DNA of 24,822 nucleotides from JANYIP01 sp031394045 (GTDB lineage: Bacteria; Actinomycetota; Actinomycetes; Prado026), in contig JANMWN010000287.1 of NCBI GenBank assembly GCA_031394045.1, positions 1 to 24,822 of the forward strand. Direction: 5' to 3'. The notes under the pieces were generated by a model. That model was not told where the DNA came from and did not search any database. It saw nothing but the letters and a program-made list of their open reading frames with translations. Positions 15,229 through 22,214 of the stretch are shown here, piece by piece. The translations under genes were made by a program, and so were the position numbers. Every line of letters starts with the position of its first letter. Within the stretch, counting starts at the first letter, position 1.

Positions 15229-15864
15229 CTAAGGCTTCTCGGCCGCCAGCAGGCCCAGGAACTTCGTGAGCTCGTTCTCGTCCACCGGCCCGATGATCGT
15301 GGCCGCCAGGCGTCCCTGCGCGTCCACCACCACCGTGCCGGGCACTCCCGACGCAGACATCAGCGGCGGCGCGATGGCGGCGTACGCGACCTTGTCCTGG
15401 TCGAAGATGCTGGGGTACGTCAGGCCGTACCTCGCCGCCATCTGCTGACCGTCGGCGATCGAGCCCTCCTCGACGTCCAGCCCGATGAACTGCACAGGGG
15501 CGGCGTAGCTCGCGCCGGCCATCCTGGCCAGGACCGGCAGCTCGGCCTTGCAGGGCTCGCACCAGGACGCCCAGGCGCTGACCACCTGGATCCGGCCGGC
15601 GTACGCCACCGGGTCGAAGGTGCCGCCTCCGAGCAGGGGGCCGGACAGGGCCGCGGCAGGTACCCGTTGATCGGGCGCGATCGCCACCAGCCGGCCGACC
15701 GGGTCGTCCACCGTGACCCGCTCGCTGCCGCTGCCGCGGCCGGCCAGCCAGCCTGCGAGCAGCCCCAGGACGACCACCCCGGCCAGCCACACACCGACCA
15801 CTCGCAACCGCGAGCGCAGCGCCGTGGCCGCACCGGTGTCGGCTTCGGTGTCGGTGCCGTTCAT
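15229..15864 (-). CDS. Membrane-anchored TlpA/ResA-like thiol-disulfide oxidoreductase
   Basis: The 211-aa product has a short cytoplasmic head, one membrane segment (about 22-41), and an extracytoplasmic thioredoxin-fold domain with the redox motif WCEPC (101-105) in SAWASWCEPCKAELP and the cis-proline loop GVPGT (173-177). Such proteins reduce or isomerise disulfides outside the membrane, for example in cytochrome c maturation, but no cytochrome genes are nearby and the substrate is unknown. The ATG at 15864 shares four bases (ATGA) with the ddl stop, so translation is coupled to ddl. Confidence 0.9.
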   Translation of the reverse strand: MNGTDTEADTGAATALRSRLRVVGVWLAGVVVLGLLAGWLAGRGSGSERVTVDDPVGRLVAIAPDQRVPAAALSGPLLGGGTFDPVAYAGRIQVVSAWASWCEPCKAELPVLARMAGASYAAPVQFIGLDVEEGSIADGQQMAARYGLTYPSIFDQDKVAYAAIAPPLMSASGVPGTVVVDAQGRLAATIIGPVDENELTKFLGLLAAEKP

Positions 15865-16976
15865 CGCAACCCAGGCCGCTTGAGCAGCGCCGAGTCGATC
15901 AGCCGCTGGACCAGGGCCGGGTAGTCGACACCGGTCGCCGCCCACATCAGCGGGAACATCGAGACCGGCGTGAACCCGGGGATGGTGTTCACCTCGTTGA
16001 CCGTCACCGCGCCGTCAGCGCCGAGGAAGAAGTCGACGCGGGCGAACCCCTCGCACTCCAGCGCGGCGAACGCGGTCAGGGCCATCGCACGGATGCGGTC
16101 CGACACTGCCACCGGCAGGTCGGCAGGGACGACCAGCTCGGTCGCCTCGCCGAGGTACTTCGCCTCGAAGTCGTAGAACTCATGACCACCGTGCACGAGG
16201 ATCTCGGCGCAGACGCTGGTCTCGGCCCCTTCCCTGGACTCCAGCACGCCGCACTCGATCTCGCGGCCGTCGATGCCCTGCTCGACGACGACCTTGGGGT
16301 CGTGGACGCGAGCCCGGTCGATGGCGTCCGCCAGGTCGTCCCAGCTCCTGACCTTGCTGATCCCGACGCTGGAGCCGGCGCGGGCCGGCTTGACGAAGAC
16401 CGGCAGCCTCAGGCGTTCGGCGAGGTCGGCCACGACGGCCTTGCGGTCGCTCTCGTCCACCCAGTCACGGTCACGGACCACCGCGTACGGCCCGACCGGC
16501 AGCCCGGCGCCGGCCAGCATGACCTTCATCGCCGACTTGTCCATGGCCACCGCCGAGGACAGCACCCCGGACCCGACGTACGGGACGCCGGCGAGCTCGA
16601 GCAGACCCTGGATCGTCCCGTCCTCGCCGTACGGCCCGTGCAGGACCGGGAAGACCACGTCGACGACACCCAGCGCCTCGGGCACCTGCGCCGGGTCGGA
16701 GATGACCAGGCCCCCGGCGGTGGGGTCGCCCCCGAGGACGACCGAGCTGCCGGCGGGATCGACCGAGGGCAGCACGCCGGCGTCGATGACCAGCCGGTCG
16801 GGGTCGTCGGCGGCCAGCACCCAGCGGCCGTCGACGCCGATGCCGATGGGCACGACCTCGTAGCGGTCACGGTCGATGGCCCGCAGCACGCTGCCGGCGC
16901 TCACGCACGAGATCGCGTGCTCGCTGCTGCGCCCGCCGAACACCACCGCGATGCGTGGCTTGCCGGAAGCGTTCAT
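15861..16976 (-). CDS. ddl: D-alanine--D-alanine ligase
   Basis: Ddl joins two D-alanines with ATP to make the peptidoglycan precursor terminus. The 371-aa ATP-grasp protein shows GGRSSEHAIS (14-23), HGPYGEDGTIQG (113-124), the glycine-rich loop KPARAGSSVG (196-205) and NEVNTIPG (327-334) with metal and D-Ala ligands. Tyr274 in EAKY predicts D-Ala-D-Ala rather than the D-Ala-D-Lac ligases of vancomycin resistance, which usually have Phe there. The ATG at 16976 gives the usual short N-terminus. TAGGGT lies seven bases upstream, so it is probably leaderless. In mycobacteria ddl also neighbours gpsA. Confidence 0.97.
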   Translation of the reverse strand: MNASGKPRIAVVFGGRSSEHAISCVSAGSVLRAIDRDRYEVVPIGIGVDGRWVLAADDPDRLVIDAGVLPSVDPAGSSVVLGGDPTAGGLVISDPAQVPEALGVVDVVFPVLHGPYGEDGTIQGLLELAGVPYVGSGVLSSAVAMDKSAMKVMLAGAGLPVGPYAVVRDRDWVDESDRKAVVADLAERLRLPVFVKPARAGSSVGISKVRSWDDLADAIDRARVHDPKVVVEQGIDGREIECGVLESREGAETSVCAEILVHGGHEFYDFEAKYLGEATELVVPADLPVAVSDRIRAMALTAFAALECEGFARVDFFLGADGAVTVNEVNTIPGFTPVSMFPLMWAATGVDYPALVQRLIDSALLKRPGLR

Positions 16977-16983
16977 CGTCGCG

Positions 16984-17004
16984 ACCCTACCGGGGGCGCA
17001 TACT
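16984..17004. promoter_or_regulatory. Back-to-back -10 boxes of the divergent ddl and PLP-enzyme genes
   Basis: The 35-base gap holds two -10-like boxes nine bases apart: on the minus strand TAGGGT (16984-16989), seven bases before the ddl ATG, and on the plus strand CATACT (16999-17004), seven bases before the GTG at 17012. Both imply leaderless mRNAs. Each gene's -35 region would fall at or inside the other gene's start, so two polymerases could hardly bind together. Confidence 0.5.
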
Positions 17005-17011
17005 GCCTCTC

Positions 17012-18085
17012 GTGCCCCCCGCTGACCAGGTTCCCGCTCGGCTCGCACCGGCCACGATCGCGGTGGTCGCCGGTCGACCTGAGCGAGTCGCCGATGCGCC
17101 CTTCAACGAGCCGGTCACCTTCGCGTCGACTTACAACGCGGGCGGGGCGATGGAGTACGGCCGCTACGGCAACCCGACGTGGTCGGCGTTCGAGGACGCC
17201 ATCGGCGCCCTCGAAGGTGGGCACGCACGAGCCTTCTCGTCCGGGCTGGCCGCGATCTCCGCGGTGCTGTCGCTGCTGCCCGAAGGCGCCGTCGTGGTCG
17301 CACCGGAGAGCGCATACACAGGGACGCGTGCCCAGCTGGACGAGCGGGTCGCCGCCGGCCGCGCCAAGCTCCGCCTGGTCTCGGTCGCCGACGCCGCAGC
17401 CGTGGCCGCCGCGGCGCGGGGCGCCGACCTGGTGTGGCTCGAGTCGCCGACCAACCCCAACCTCGACGTCGCCGACATCCCTGCTGCAGCAAGGGCGTGC
17501 ACGTCGTCCGGCGCCCTGCTCGTCGTCGACAACACCTTCGCGACGCCGATCCTGCAGCGCCCGCTGGAGCTGGGCGCCGACCTCGTCGTGCACAGCGTCA
17601 CCAAGCTGATCGCGGGTCACTCCGACGTCGTCCTCGGGGTCGTCGTCACCCGCGACGAGGCCCTGCTGGGACGCATCGACAACCATCGGCGGCTGCACGG
17701 GGCGATCCCCGGCCCCATGGAGACCTGGCTGGCCCTGCGCGGGCTGCGCACCCTCGCGTTGCGGGTGGAGCGCGCCCAGGCCAACGCCGCCGTGCTGGCC
17801 GAGCGGCTGGCCGGCCACCCCGCGGTCGACCTCGTGCGCTACCCCGGCGTAGCGGCGATGGTCTCGATCGAAGTGGCTGGCGGGGCGGACGGCGCCGACG
17901 CCATGGTCGAACGGGTGCGGCTGTGGAATCACGCGACCAGCCTCGGGGGCGTCGAGTCGAGCCTGGAGCGACGCCGTCGCTGGCCGTCCGAGAGCCCAGC
18001 GGTCAGCGACTCCCTGGTCCGGCTCTCCGTCGGCATCGAGGACGTGGACGACCTGTGGGCCGACCTGGTCCAGGCGCTGCGGTAG
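17012..18085 (+). CDS. Cys/Met-metabolism PLP-dependent enzyme (cystathionine gamma-lyase/synthase family)
   Basis: The 357-aa product belongs to the trans-sulfuration family of gamma-family PLP enzymes. Visible are YGRYGNPT (49-56, phosphate binding), the FSSGLAAISAVL cofactor segment, ESPTNP (144-149), VVDNTFATP (171-179), the Schiff-base Lys198 in HSVTKLIAGHSDVVLG, and the C-terminal RLSVGIEDVDDLW. It is shorter than the usual 380-400 aa, and the usual 'HPASMTH' segment is replaced by RRRRWPSESPAVSDS, so substrate and reaction (lyase, synthase or methionine gamma-lyase) cannot be fixed from sequence. The GTG at 17012 appears leaderless. The neighbours give no pathway clue. Confidence 0.85.
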   Translation: MPPADQVPARLAPATIAVVAGRPERVADAPFNEPVTFASTYNAGGAMEYGRYGNPTWSAFEDAIGALEGGHARAFSSGLAAISAVLSLLPEGAVVVAPESAYTGTRAQLDERVAAGRAKLRLVSVADAAAVAAAARGADLVWLESPTNPNLDVADIPAAARACTSSGALLVVDNTFATPILQRPLELGADLVVHSVTKLIAGHSDVVLGVVVTRDEALLGRIDNHRRLHGAIPGPMETWLALRGLRTLALRVERAQANAAVLAERLAGHPAVDLVRYPGVAAMVSIEVAGGADGADAMVERVRLWNHATSLGGVESSLERRRRWPSESPAVSDSLVRLSVGIEDVDDLWADLVQALR

Positions 18086-18087
18086 TC

Positions 18088-19083
18088 CTATTCCGACTTG
18101 GCGTCGCGGGTCATCAGCATCCGCGCCATCTCGCGCGGGGGCAGGCCCTCGTGCACCGCCTGCACGACCGCGTCGGTGACCGGCATGTCGACACCGTGCG
18201 AGAGCGCGAGCTCGAGGATCGGACGGCACGACTTCACGCCCTCGCAAGTCTGCTTCATCGCTGCGGTCGCCTCTTCCGGGGTCAGGCCCTGGCCGAGGCT
18301 CACCCCGAACGTACGGTTGCGCGAGAGCGCGGAGGTGCACGTGGCGACCAGGTCGCCCAGACCGGCCAGGCCGGCGAAGGTCAGCGGGTCGGCCCCGAGC
18401 GCAACTCCCAACCGGGTCATCTCCGCCAGCCCGCGGGTGATCAGGGAGGCCTGGGCGTTCTCGCCGAAGCCGAGGCCGACCGCGACGCCGTTGGCCAGCG
18501 CGATGACGTTCTTGACCGCGCCACCCAGCTCGGTGCCGACCACGTCGGTGTTGGTGTACGGCCGGAAGTAGGCCGTGAGGCAGGCCTGCTGCAGCCGCTT
18601 GGCGTTGGTCTCGTCCGTGCACGCCACCACCGTGGCAGCGGGCTGACGCTGCATGATCTCGCGGGCCAGGTTGGGTCCGGAGACGATGGCGACCCTGTCC
18701 TCGCCGACCCCGGCGACCTCGACGATCACCTCACTCATCCGCTTGCTCGTACCCAGCTCGATGCCCTTCATCAGGCTGACGAGCACGGCTTCCGCTGGCA
18801 GGTGCGCGGTCCAGCCGGCCAGGTTGGGCCGCAGCACCTGCGCGGGTACGGCGAGCACCACGAAGTCCGCGTCACGCAACGCCTCGGCGGCGTCGCCGGT
18901 GGCCCACAGGGCCGGCGGCAGCTCGATCCCCGGGTGGTACGCGTTGTTCTGGTGCGTACGCGTGATCTCCTGTGCCAGGGCCGGGTCCTTGCCCCACATG
19001 ACGACGTCGGTCCCCGCATCGGCGAGCACCATCGCGAAGGCGGTGCCCCACGAACCGCTTCCCATCACCGCAGCCTTGGTCAA
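18088..19083 (-). CDS. gpsA: Glycerol-3-phosphate dehydrogenase [NAD(P)+]
   Basis: GpsA reduces dihydroxyacetone phosphate to sn-glycerol-3-phosphate, the backbone for phospholipids. The 331-aa product has the N-terminal Rossmann loop GSGSWGTAFA (8-17), Lys106 in LMKGIE, SGPNLAREIMQRQPAATVVA (about 135-153) and the catalytic Lys191 in GGAVKNVIALANG, followed by GFGENAQASLITRGLAEM. The start is TTG, sharing TTGA with the plsC stop, with a strong GGAGG upstream. Coupling with an acyltransferase fits a phosphatidic acid synthesis unit. It converges on the PLP-enzyme gene, with two bases between the stops. Confidence 0.97.
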   Translation of the reverse strand: MTKAAVMGSGSWGTAFAMVLADAGTDVVMWGKDPALAQEITRTHQNNAYHPGIELPPALWATGDAAEALRDADFVVLAVPAQVLRPNLAGWTAHLPAEAVLVSLMKGIELGTSKRMSEVIVEVAGVGEDRVAIVSGPNLAREIMQRQPAATVVACTDETNAKRLQQACLTAYFRPYTNTDVVGTELGGAVKNVIALANGVAVGLGFGENAQASLITRGLAEMTRLGVALGADPLTFAGLAGLGDLVATCTSALSRNRTFGVSLGQGLTPEEATAAMKQTCEGVKSCRPILELALSHGVDMPVTDAVVQAVHEGLPPREMARMLMTRDAKSE

Positions 19084-19856
19084 CGCTTCCTCCGCTGGTC
19101 TCGTCGTGCCCCGTGGAGGTCGTACCGTACGTGCGCATTGCCGGTCGGCGACACCGAGCCACGCGTGTCGACCCGGATGGCCGGTGCCGGCTCGCCACGG
19201 ATCTCGGCCAGCAGCGTGGTGATCGCGTCCATGATGCGGTCGGTCGCCTCGTGCAGGGACTCAACGGTGATCGGCTGACCCTGCAGGTCGCTCAGGTCCA
19301 CCGGTGCGCCCAGACGGACCTGCATCCTCGGGCGCGGCCACAGGTGCGGGCGCCTGGAGTACGGAGCCAGCAGCTGCTCGGGACCCCAGGCGGCCAGCGG
19401 CAGCACCGGGCAACCAGTCGTCAGCGCGATCCGGGCCGCACCCGTCTTGCCCGCCATCGGCCACAGGTGGGGGTCGCGGGTCAAGGTGCCCTCGGCATAG
19501 ACAACGACCAGCTCCCCGGCACGGATCGCCGCCACCGCGTCGCGGAGCGAGGAGCCGGCCTCGTGCGTCTCGCGGTAGACCGGGATCTGCTTGGCCCCCT
19601 TCAGTACCCGGCGGACGAAGAACACGCGGAACAGCGAGGCCTTGGCCAGGAACCTCGGCAGCCGGCCCTGGTCGTACAAGAAGTGCGCGACCACGAACGG
19701 GTCGACGTGGGAGATGTGGTTGGGCACCACGACGACGCCGCCCTCGCGCGGCAGCTGGTCGGCCCCACGCCAGTCCCGGTGGGTGAGAACCATCAGCAGT
19801 GGACGCAGGATCGCCGCAGCGAACGCGTACCAAGGTTCCTGACTGCGCCGCGCCAC
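19080..19856 (-). CDS. plsC: 1-acyl-sn-glycerol-3-phosphate acyltransferase (PlsC-like)
   Basis: PlsC-family enzymes acylate lysophosphatidic acid at position 2 on the inner membrane face. The 258-aa product has the catalytic NHxxxxD motif as NHISHVD (46-52), the substrate motif AEGTLTRDP (121-129) with the EGT triplet, and the third block VLPLAAWGPE (151-160). A hydrophobic N-terminal helix (about 10-24) suits membrane association. The start is GTG, preceded by GAGGAT. Residues beyond about 225 are basic and non-conserved. It is coupled to gpsA by a four-base overlap. The exact acyl acceptor is inferred from the family. Confidence 0.92.
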   Translation of the reverse strand: MARRSQEPWYAFAAAILRPLLMVLTHRDWRGADQLPREGGVVVVPNHISHVDPFVVAHFLYDQGRLPRFLAKASLFRVFFVRRVLKGAKQIPVYRETHEAGSSLRDAVAAIRAGELVVVYAEGTLTRDPHLWPMAGKTGAARIALTTGCPVLPLAAWGPEQLLAPYSRRPHLWPRPRMQVRLGAPVDLSDLQGQPITVESLHEATDRIMDAITTLLAEIRGEPAPAIRVDTRGSVSPTGNAHVRYDLHGARRDQRRKR

Positions 19857-19932
19857 CCGCTCATCCTCACGCAGGGGTATGCCGCTGTCGAGGCGGCCCG
19901 CCTCGGCGCGCCCTCATGGCAGGATCGTCGGC

Positions 19933-20571
19933 ATGGGCGACTGGGTACTCGTCATCCCGGTCAAGCGCCTGACCCTGGCCAAGACCCGGCTGACCTCGTT
20001 CGCCGGGCCGGGGCGTCCCGCCCTCGCGCTTGCGTTCGCCGCCGACACCGTCCTCGCGGCCGTCGCGTGCTCACTCGTCCGTGGTGTGGTCGTCGTCACC
20101 GACGACCCCGACGCGGCCGCGATGGCCGCCTCGCTCGACGCGCTCGTGGTCGCCGACGCGCCCGACTCCGGCCTGAACCCCGCGCTGGTGCACGGCGCCG
20201 CTGCTGCCCTGGTGGCGTGGCCGGGTACCCGAGTGGCGGCGCTCTCGTCCGACCTGCCGGCCCTGGTCTCGGACGAGCTGGAACTGGCGCTGAAGACCGC
20301 CGAGGGACCGGCGCAGGCCTTCGTCGCAGACCAGGAAGGTACTGGCACGACGCTGCTGACGTCGGCGACCCTGCACGGTTTCGCCCCGGCGTTCGGGGCG
20401 TCGTCGGCGAAGGCTCATCGGGAGTACGGCGCCGTCGAGCTCGATCACCCGGGCCTGCGCACCGTCCGGCGCGACGTGGACACCGAGGCGGACCTCCGCG
20501 AGGCACTGGTGCTCGGGCTCGGCCCGCGTACCCTCGAGCGTCTCGCCCTACTTCCCGACCTGCGCGGCTAA
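19933..20571 (+). CDS. fbiD: F420 biosynthesis guanylyltransferase (FbiD/CofC)
   Basis: FbiD/CofC activates a three-carbon phosphate with GTP for coenzyme F420 synthesis; the mycobacterial enzyme (Rv2983) uses phosphoenolpyruvate, archaeal CofC 2-phospholactate. The 212-aa product has IPVKRLTLAKTRL (8-20), VVTDDP (54-59), ALSSDLPAL (103-111), DQEGTGTTLL (133-142) and the C-terminal RRDVDTEADLREAL. The ATG at 19933 gives the canonical MGDWVLVIPVK start; upstream in-frame residues are Arg/Pro-rich and unsupported. In mycobacteria it also sits beside gpsA and ddl. The other F420 genes (fbiA, fbiB, fbiC) are not in the window. A weak CAGGAT lies seven bases upstream. Confidence 0.92.
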   Translation: MGDWVLVIPVKRLTLAKTRLTSFAGPGRPALALAFAADTVLAAVACSLVRGVVVVTDDPDAAAMAASLDALVVADAPDSGLNPALVHGAAAALVAWPGTRVAALSSDLPALVSDELELALKTAEGPAQAFVADQEGTGTTLLTSATLHGFAPAFGASSAKAHREYGAVELDHPGLRTVRRDVDTEADLREALVLGLGPRTLERLALLPDLRG

Positions 20572-20574
20572 CCT
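20569..20574 (+). promoter_or_regulatory. Candidate leaderless -10 box overlapping the fbiD stop codon
   Basis: TAACCT begins with the fbiD TAA stop and is followed by six bases and the ATG at 20581, the same geometry as the fakA, iclR and left-edge genes. It could give the small OB-like gene its own transcript in addition to read-through from fbiD. The segment between box and ATG (GCAGGC) is a poor ribosome site. Confidence 0.4.
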
Positions 20575-20580
20575 GCAGGC

Positions 20581-20775
20581 ATGCAGGCGACCGTGCGAAC
20601 CCACGACGCCTCGACGCGATCGGGGACCGCGCTGCTCGACAACGGCACCGAGGTCCGCTACGACGCAGCCGTGTTCGACCGGACCGGCTTACGCCTGCTG
20701 CGGATGGGGCAACGGGTGACTGTAGTTCTGGATGGTTCGAGGGTCAGCCGGCTCCAGCTGCCGGCCGAACGGTGA
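20581..20775 (+). CDS. Small cold-shock/OB-fold-like protein downstream of fbiD
   Basis: The 64-aa product reads MQATVRTHDASTRSGTALLD..., continues NGTEVRYDAAVFDRTGLRLL and ends RMGQRVTVVLDGSRVSRLQLP. The order of short strands, 'xGTAxLDdGTEvxYD' and 'GxRxLRxGQRV', resembles a divergent cold-shock (CSD/OB) domain lacking the RNP aromatic motifs, so RNA binding is not assured. It is nine bases downstream of fbiD and ends at a strong terminator, so it is the last gene of that unit. A role linked to F420 is not indicated beyond proximity. Confidence 0.72.
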   Translation: MQATVRTHDASTRSGTALLDNGTEVRYDAAVFDRTGLRLLRMGQRVTVVLDGSRVSRLQLPAER

Positions 20776-20780
20776 ACGGA

Positions 20781-20826
20781 CAGCAACCGGCCCGGCACCC
20801 CGAGGGGTACCGGGCCGGTATTGCTG
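20781..20826. terminator. Strong bidirectional intrinsic-type terminator
   Basis: A perfect 10-bp stem, ACCGGCCCGG (20786-20795) with CCGGGCCGGT (20810-20819), is extended inside by CCCC/GGGG and outside by CAGCA/TGCTG across a small bulge. It lies between the stop of the OB-like gene (20775) and the stop of hupB (20845), which converge, so it can end transcription from both sides. No long U-tract follows on either strand, as is usual in high-GC actinobacteria. Confidence 0.85.
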
Positions 20827-20844
20827 GACTGGCCGAACGGTGGA

Positions 20845-21486
20845 TCAAGCCTTCTTGGCCGGAGCCTTCTTGGCCGGAGCCTTCTTCACTGCAGCCCTCG
20901 CGGGAGCGGCCTTCTTGACCGCAGCCTTGGCCGGAGCCTTCTTGGCCGGAGCCTTCTTCACTGCAGCCTTGGCCGGAGCGGCCTTCTTGACCGCAGCCTT
21001 GGCCGGAGCCTTCTTGGCGGGAGCCCTCTTGGCTGCAGCCCTCGCCGGAGCGGCCTTCTTGACCGCCTTCTTGGCCGGAGCCTTCTTGGCCGGAGCCTTC
21101 TTCACTGCAGCCCTCTTGGCGGGAGCGGCCTTCTTGACCGCAGCCTTGGCCGGAGCCTTCTTGGCCGGAGCGGCCTTGACCGCAGCAGGAGCAGCCTTGG
21201 CGAGCTTCTTGGCGCCGCTGACGACCGCCTTGAGCTCGGCACCCGGACGGAACTTGGGGATGTGAGTCTTCTTCACCTTGACGGTGGCACCGGTACGAGG
21301 GTTGCGCGCAGTACGTGCACCGCGCTCCACCTTCTCGAAGATGCCAAAGCCGGTGATCGCCACCTTCTCTCCCGCGACGACGGTCCGTGTGATGGTTTCC
21401 AGAAGCGCGTCAACGCTGGTCTGGGCCTCTCTCCTGCCAACGCCGAGCTTGCCGGCGAGAGCGTCGATGAGCTCGCTCTTGTTCAC
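20845..21486 (-). CDS. hupB: HU-family DNA-binding protein with Lys/Ala/Pro-rich histone-like tail
   Basis: The 213-aa product is an HU nucleoid protein (residues 1-90, MNKSELIDALAGKLG; DNA-arm signature GFGIFEKVERGARTARNP) fused to a 123-residue basic tail of PAKKAPAK/AAVKKA repeats resembling eukaryotic histone H1. This is the HupB/HupS form of actinobacteria, which compacts the nucleoid; in mycobacteria the tail is acetylated and contributes to DNA and iron-related functions. The GTG start has GAGGAG a few bases upstream. The tail makes up more than half of the protein. It is probably monocistronic, with its own promoter and the strong terminator beyond. Confidence 0.96.
   Translation of the reverse strand: MNKSELIDALAGKLGVGRREAQTSVDALLETITRTVVAGEKVAITGFGIFEKVERGARTARNPRTGATVKVKKTHIPKFRPGAELKAVVSGAKKLAKAAPAAVKAAPAKKAPAKAAVKKAAPAKRAAVKKAPAKKAPAKKAVKKAAPARAAAKRAPAKKAPAKAAVKKAAPAKAAVKKAPAKKAPAKAAVKKAAPARAAVKKAPAKKAPAKKA
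20848..21171 (-). repeat. Tandem repeats encoding the HU tail (72-75 bp period, about 4.5 copies)
   Basis: The anchor APAKKAPAK recurs at residues 106, 131, 155, 179 and 203 of HU, so the unit is 25, 24, 24 and 24 residues (75, 72, 72, 72 bp). Units differ mainly by K/R/A exchanges, and the DNA copies (gccttcttggccggagcc and variants) stay very similar. Such arrays are prone to gain or lose units by slippage, which would change tail length in frame. Confidence 0.85.
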
Positions 21487-21536
21487 TGCTTCTCCTCGCG
21501 AAGTCTGATCGTCGAGCCCTCGCTCGACTCAAGGCG

Positions 21537-21565
21537 ACGGTATGCGCAAAGTGCGCTTGAGACAA
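21537..21565 (-). promoter_or_regulatory. Candidate vegetative promoter of hupB
   Basis: On the minus strand TTGTCT (21560-21565) and TACCGT (21537-21542) are spaced 17 bases apart. The predicted start near 21530 leaves a leader of about 44 bases with the GAGGAG ribosome site. The remaining leuD-hupB gap (21566-21617) contains only a short GCAA/TTGC dyad near 21595. Confidence 0.55.
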
Positions 21566-21617
21566 ACACCTGGCATTGAGATCTTCCTTGTGTCGCAACG
21601 GGTTGCAGCCTTCTGCG

Positions 21618-22214
21618 TCAGCCCGATCGCGCCGTCGACGGCAAGAAGGCGGGCCGGTGGGACTCGAACTCGGTGATGTCGGCCTCGTGACGCAAGGTCA
21701 GTCCGATGTCGTCCAGCCCTTCCATGAGCCGCCACCGCGAGTAGTCGTCCAGCACGAAGGGTGCGCCACCACCGGGCCAGCGCACCTCACGGGCCGCCAG
21801 GTCGACGGTGATCTCCGCCGTCGGGTCGGCCTCGACCAACGCCCAGATTCCCTCGACCACGTCTGCGGGAAGCTCGACTGTGAGCAGTCCCCCCTTCAAC
21901 GAGTTACTACGGAAGATGTCGGCGAAGCGAGGCGAGATGACCGCCTTGAATCCGTAGTCCTGCAGCGCCCAGACCGCGTGCTCCCGGGACGAGCCGGTGC
22001 CGAAGTCCTGACCTGCCACCAGGATCGTGGCCCCGGCGTACTGGGGCTGGGACAGGACGAAGTCCGGGTCCTGCCGCCACGCCGCGAACAGCCCGTCCTC
22101 GAACCCGGACCGGGTGACGCGCTTGAGGTAGACCGCAGGGATGATCTGGTCTGTGTCCACGTTGCTGCGGCGCAACGGCAGGGCGCGGCCGGCGTGGCTG
22201 ACGAACGACTGCAT
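21618..22214 (-). CDS. leuD: 3-isopropylmalate dehydratase small subunit
   Basis: LeuD pairs with LeuC to isomerise 2-isopropylmalate to 3-isopropylmalate in leucine synthesis. The 198-aa product starts MQSFVSHAGRALPLRRSNVD and has NVDTDQIIPAVYL, the substrate loop GQDFGTGSSREHAVWAL and the NSLKGGLLTVEL segment of the aconitase swivel domain. Its ATG overlaps the leuC stop by one base (TGATG), so the subunits are translated together. Length is normal. Confidence 0.97.
   Translation of the reverse strand: MQSFVSHAGRALPLRRSNVDTDQIIPAVYLKRVTRSGFEDGLFAAWRQDPDFVLSQPQYAGATILVAGQDFGTGSSREHAVWALQDYGFKAVISPRFADIFRSNSLKGGLLTVELPADVVEGIWALVEADPTAEITVDLAAREVRWPGGGAPFVLDDYSRWRLMEGLDDIGLTLRHEADITEFESHRPAFLPSTARSG

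Noticed and set aside
15205..15250. Duplication-like match: the AEKP-coding end of the TlpA-like gene reappears just after its stop (AGGCCTTCTCGGC versus AGGCTTCTCGGC)
   Set aside because: It is only about 12 bases with a mismatch; it could be a small slippage relic but has no clear function.
20848..21190. Regularly spaced DNA repeats that could suggest a CRISPR array or satellite
   Set aside because: They are in frame, encode the PAKK tail of HU, and have no unique spacers.
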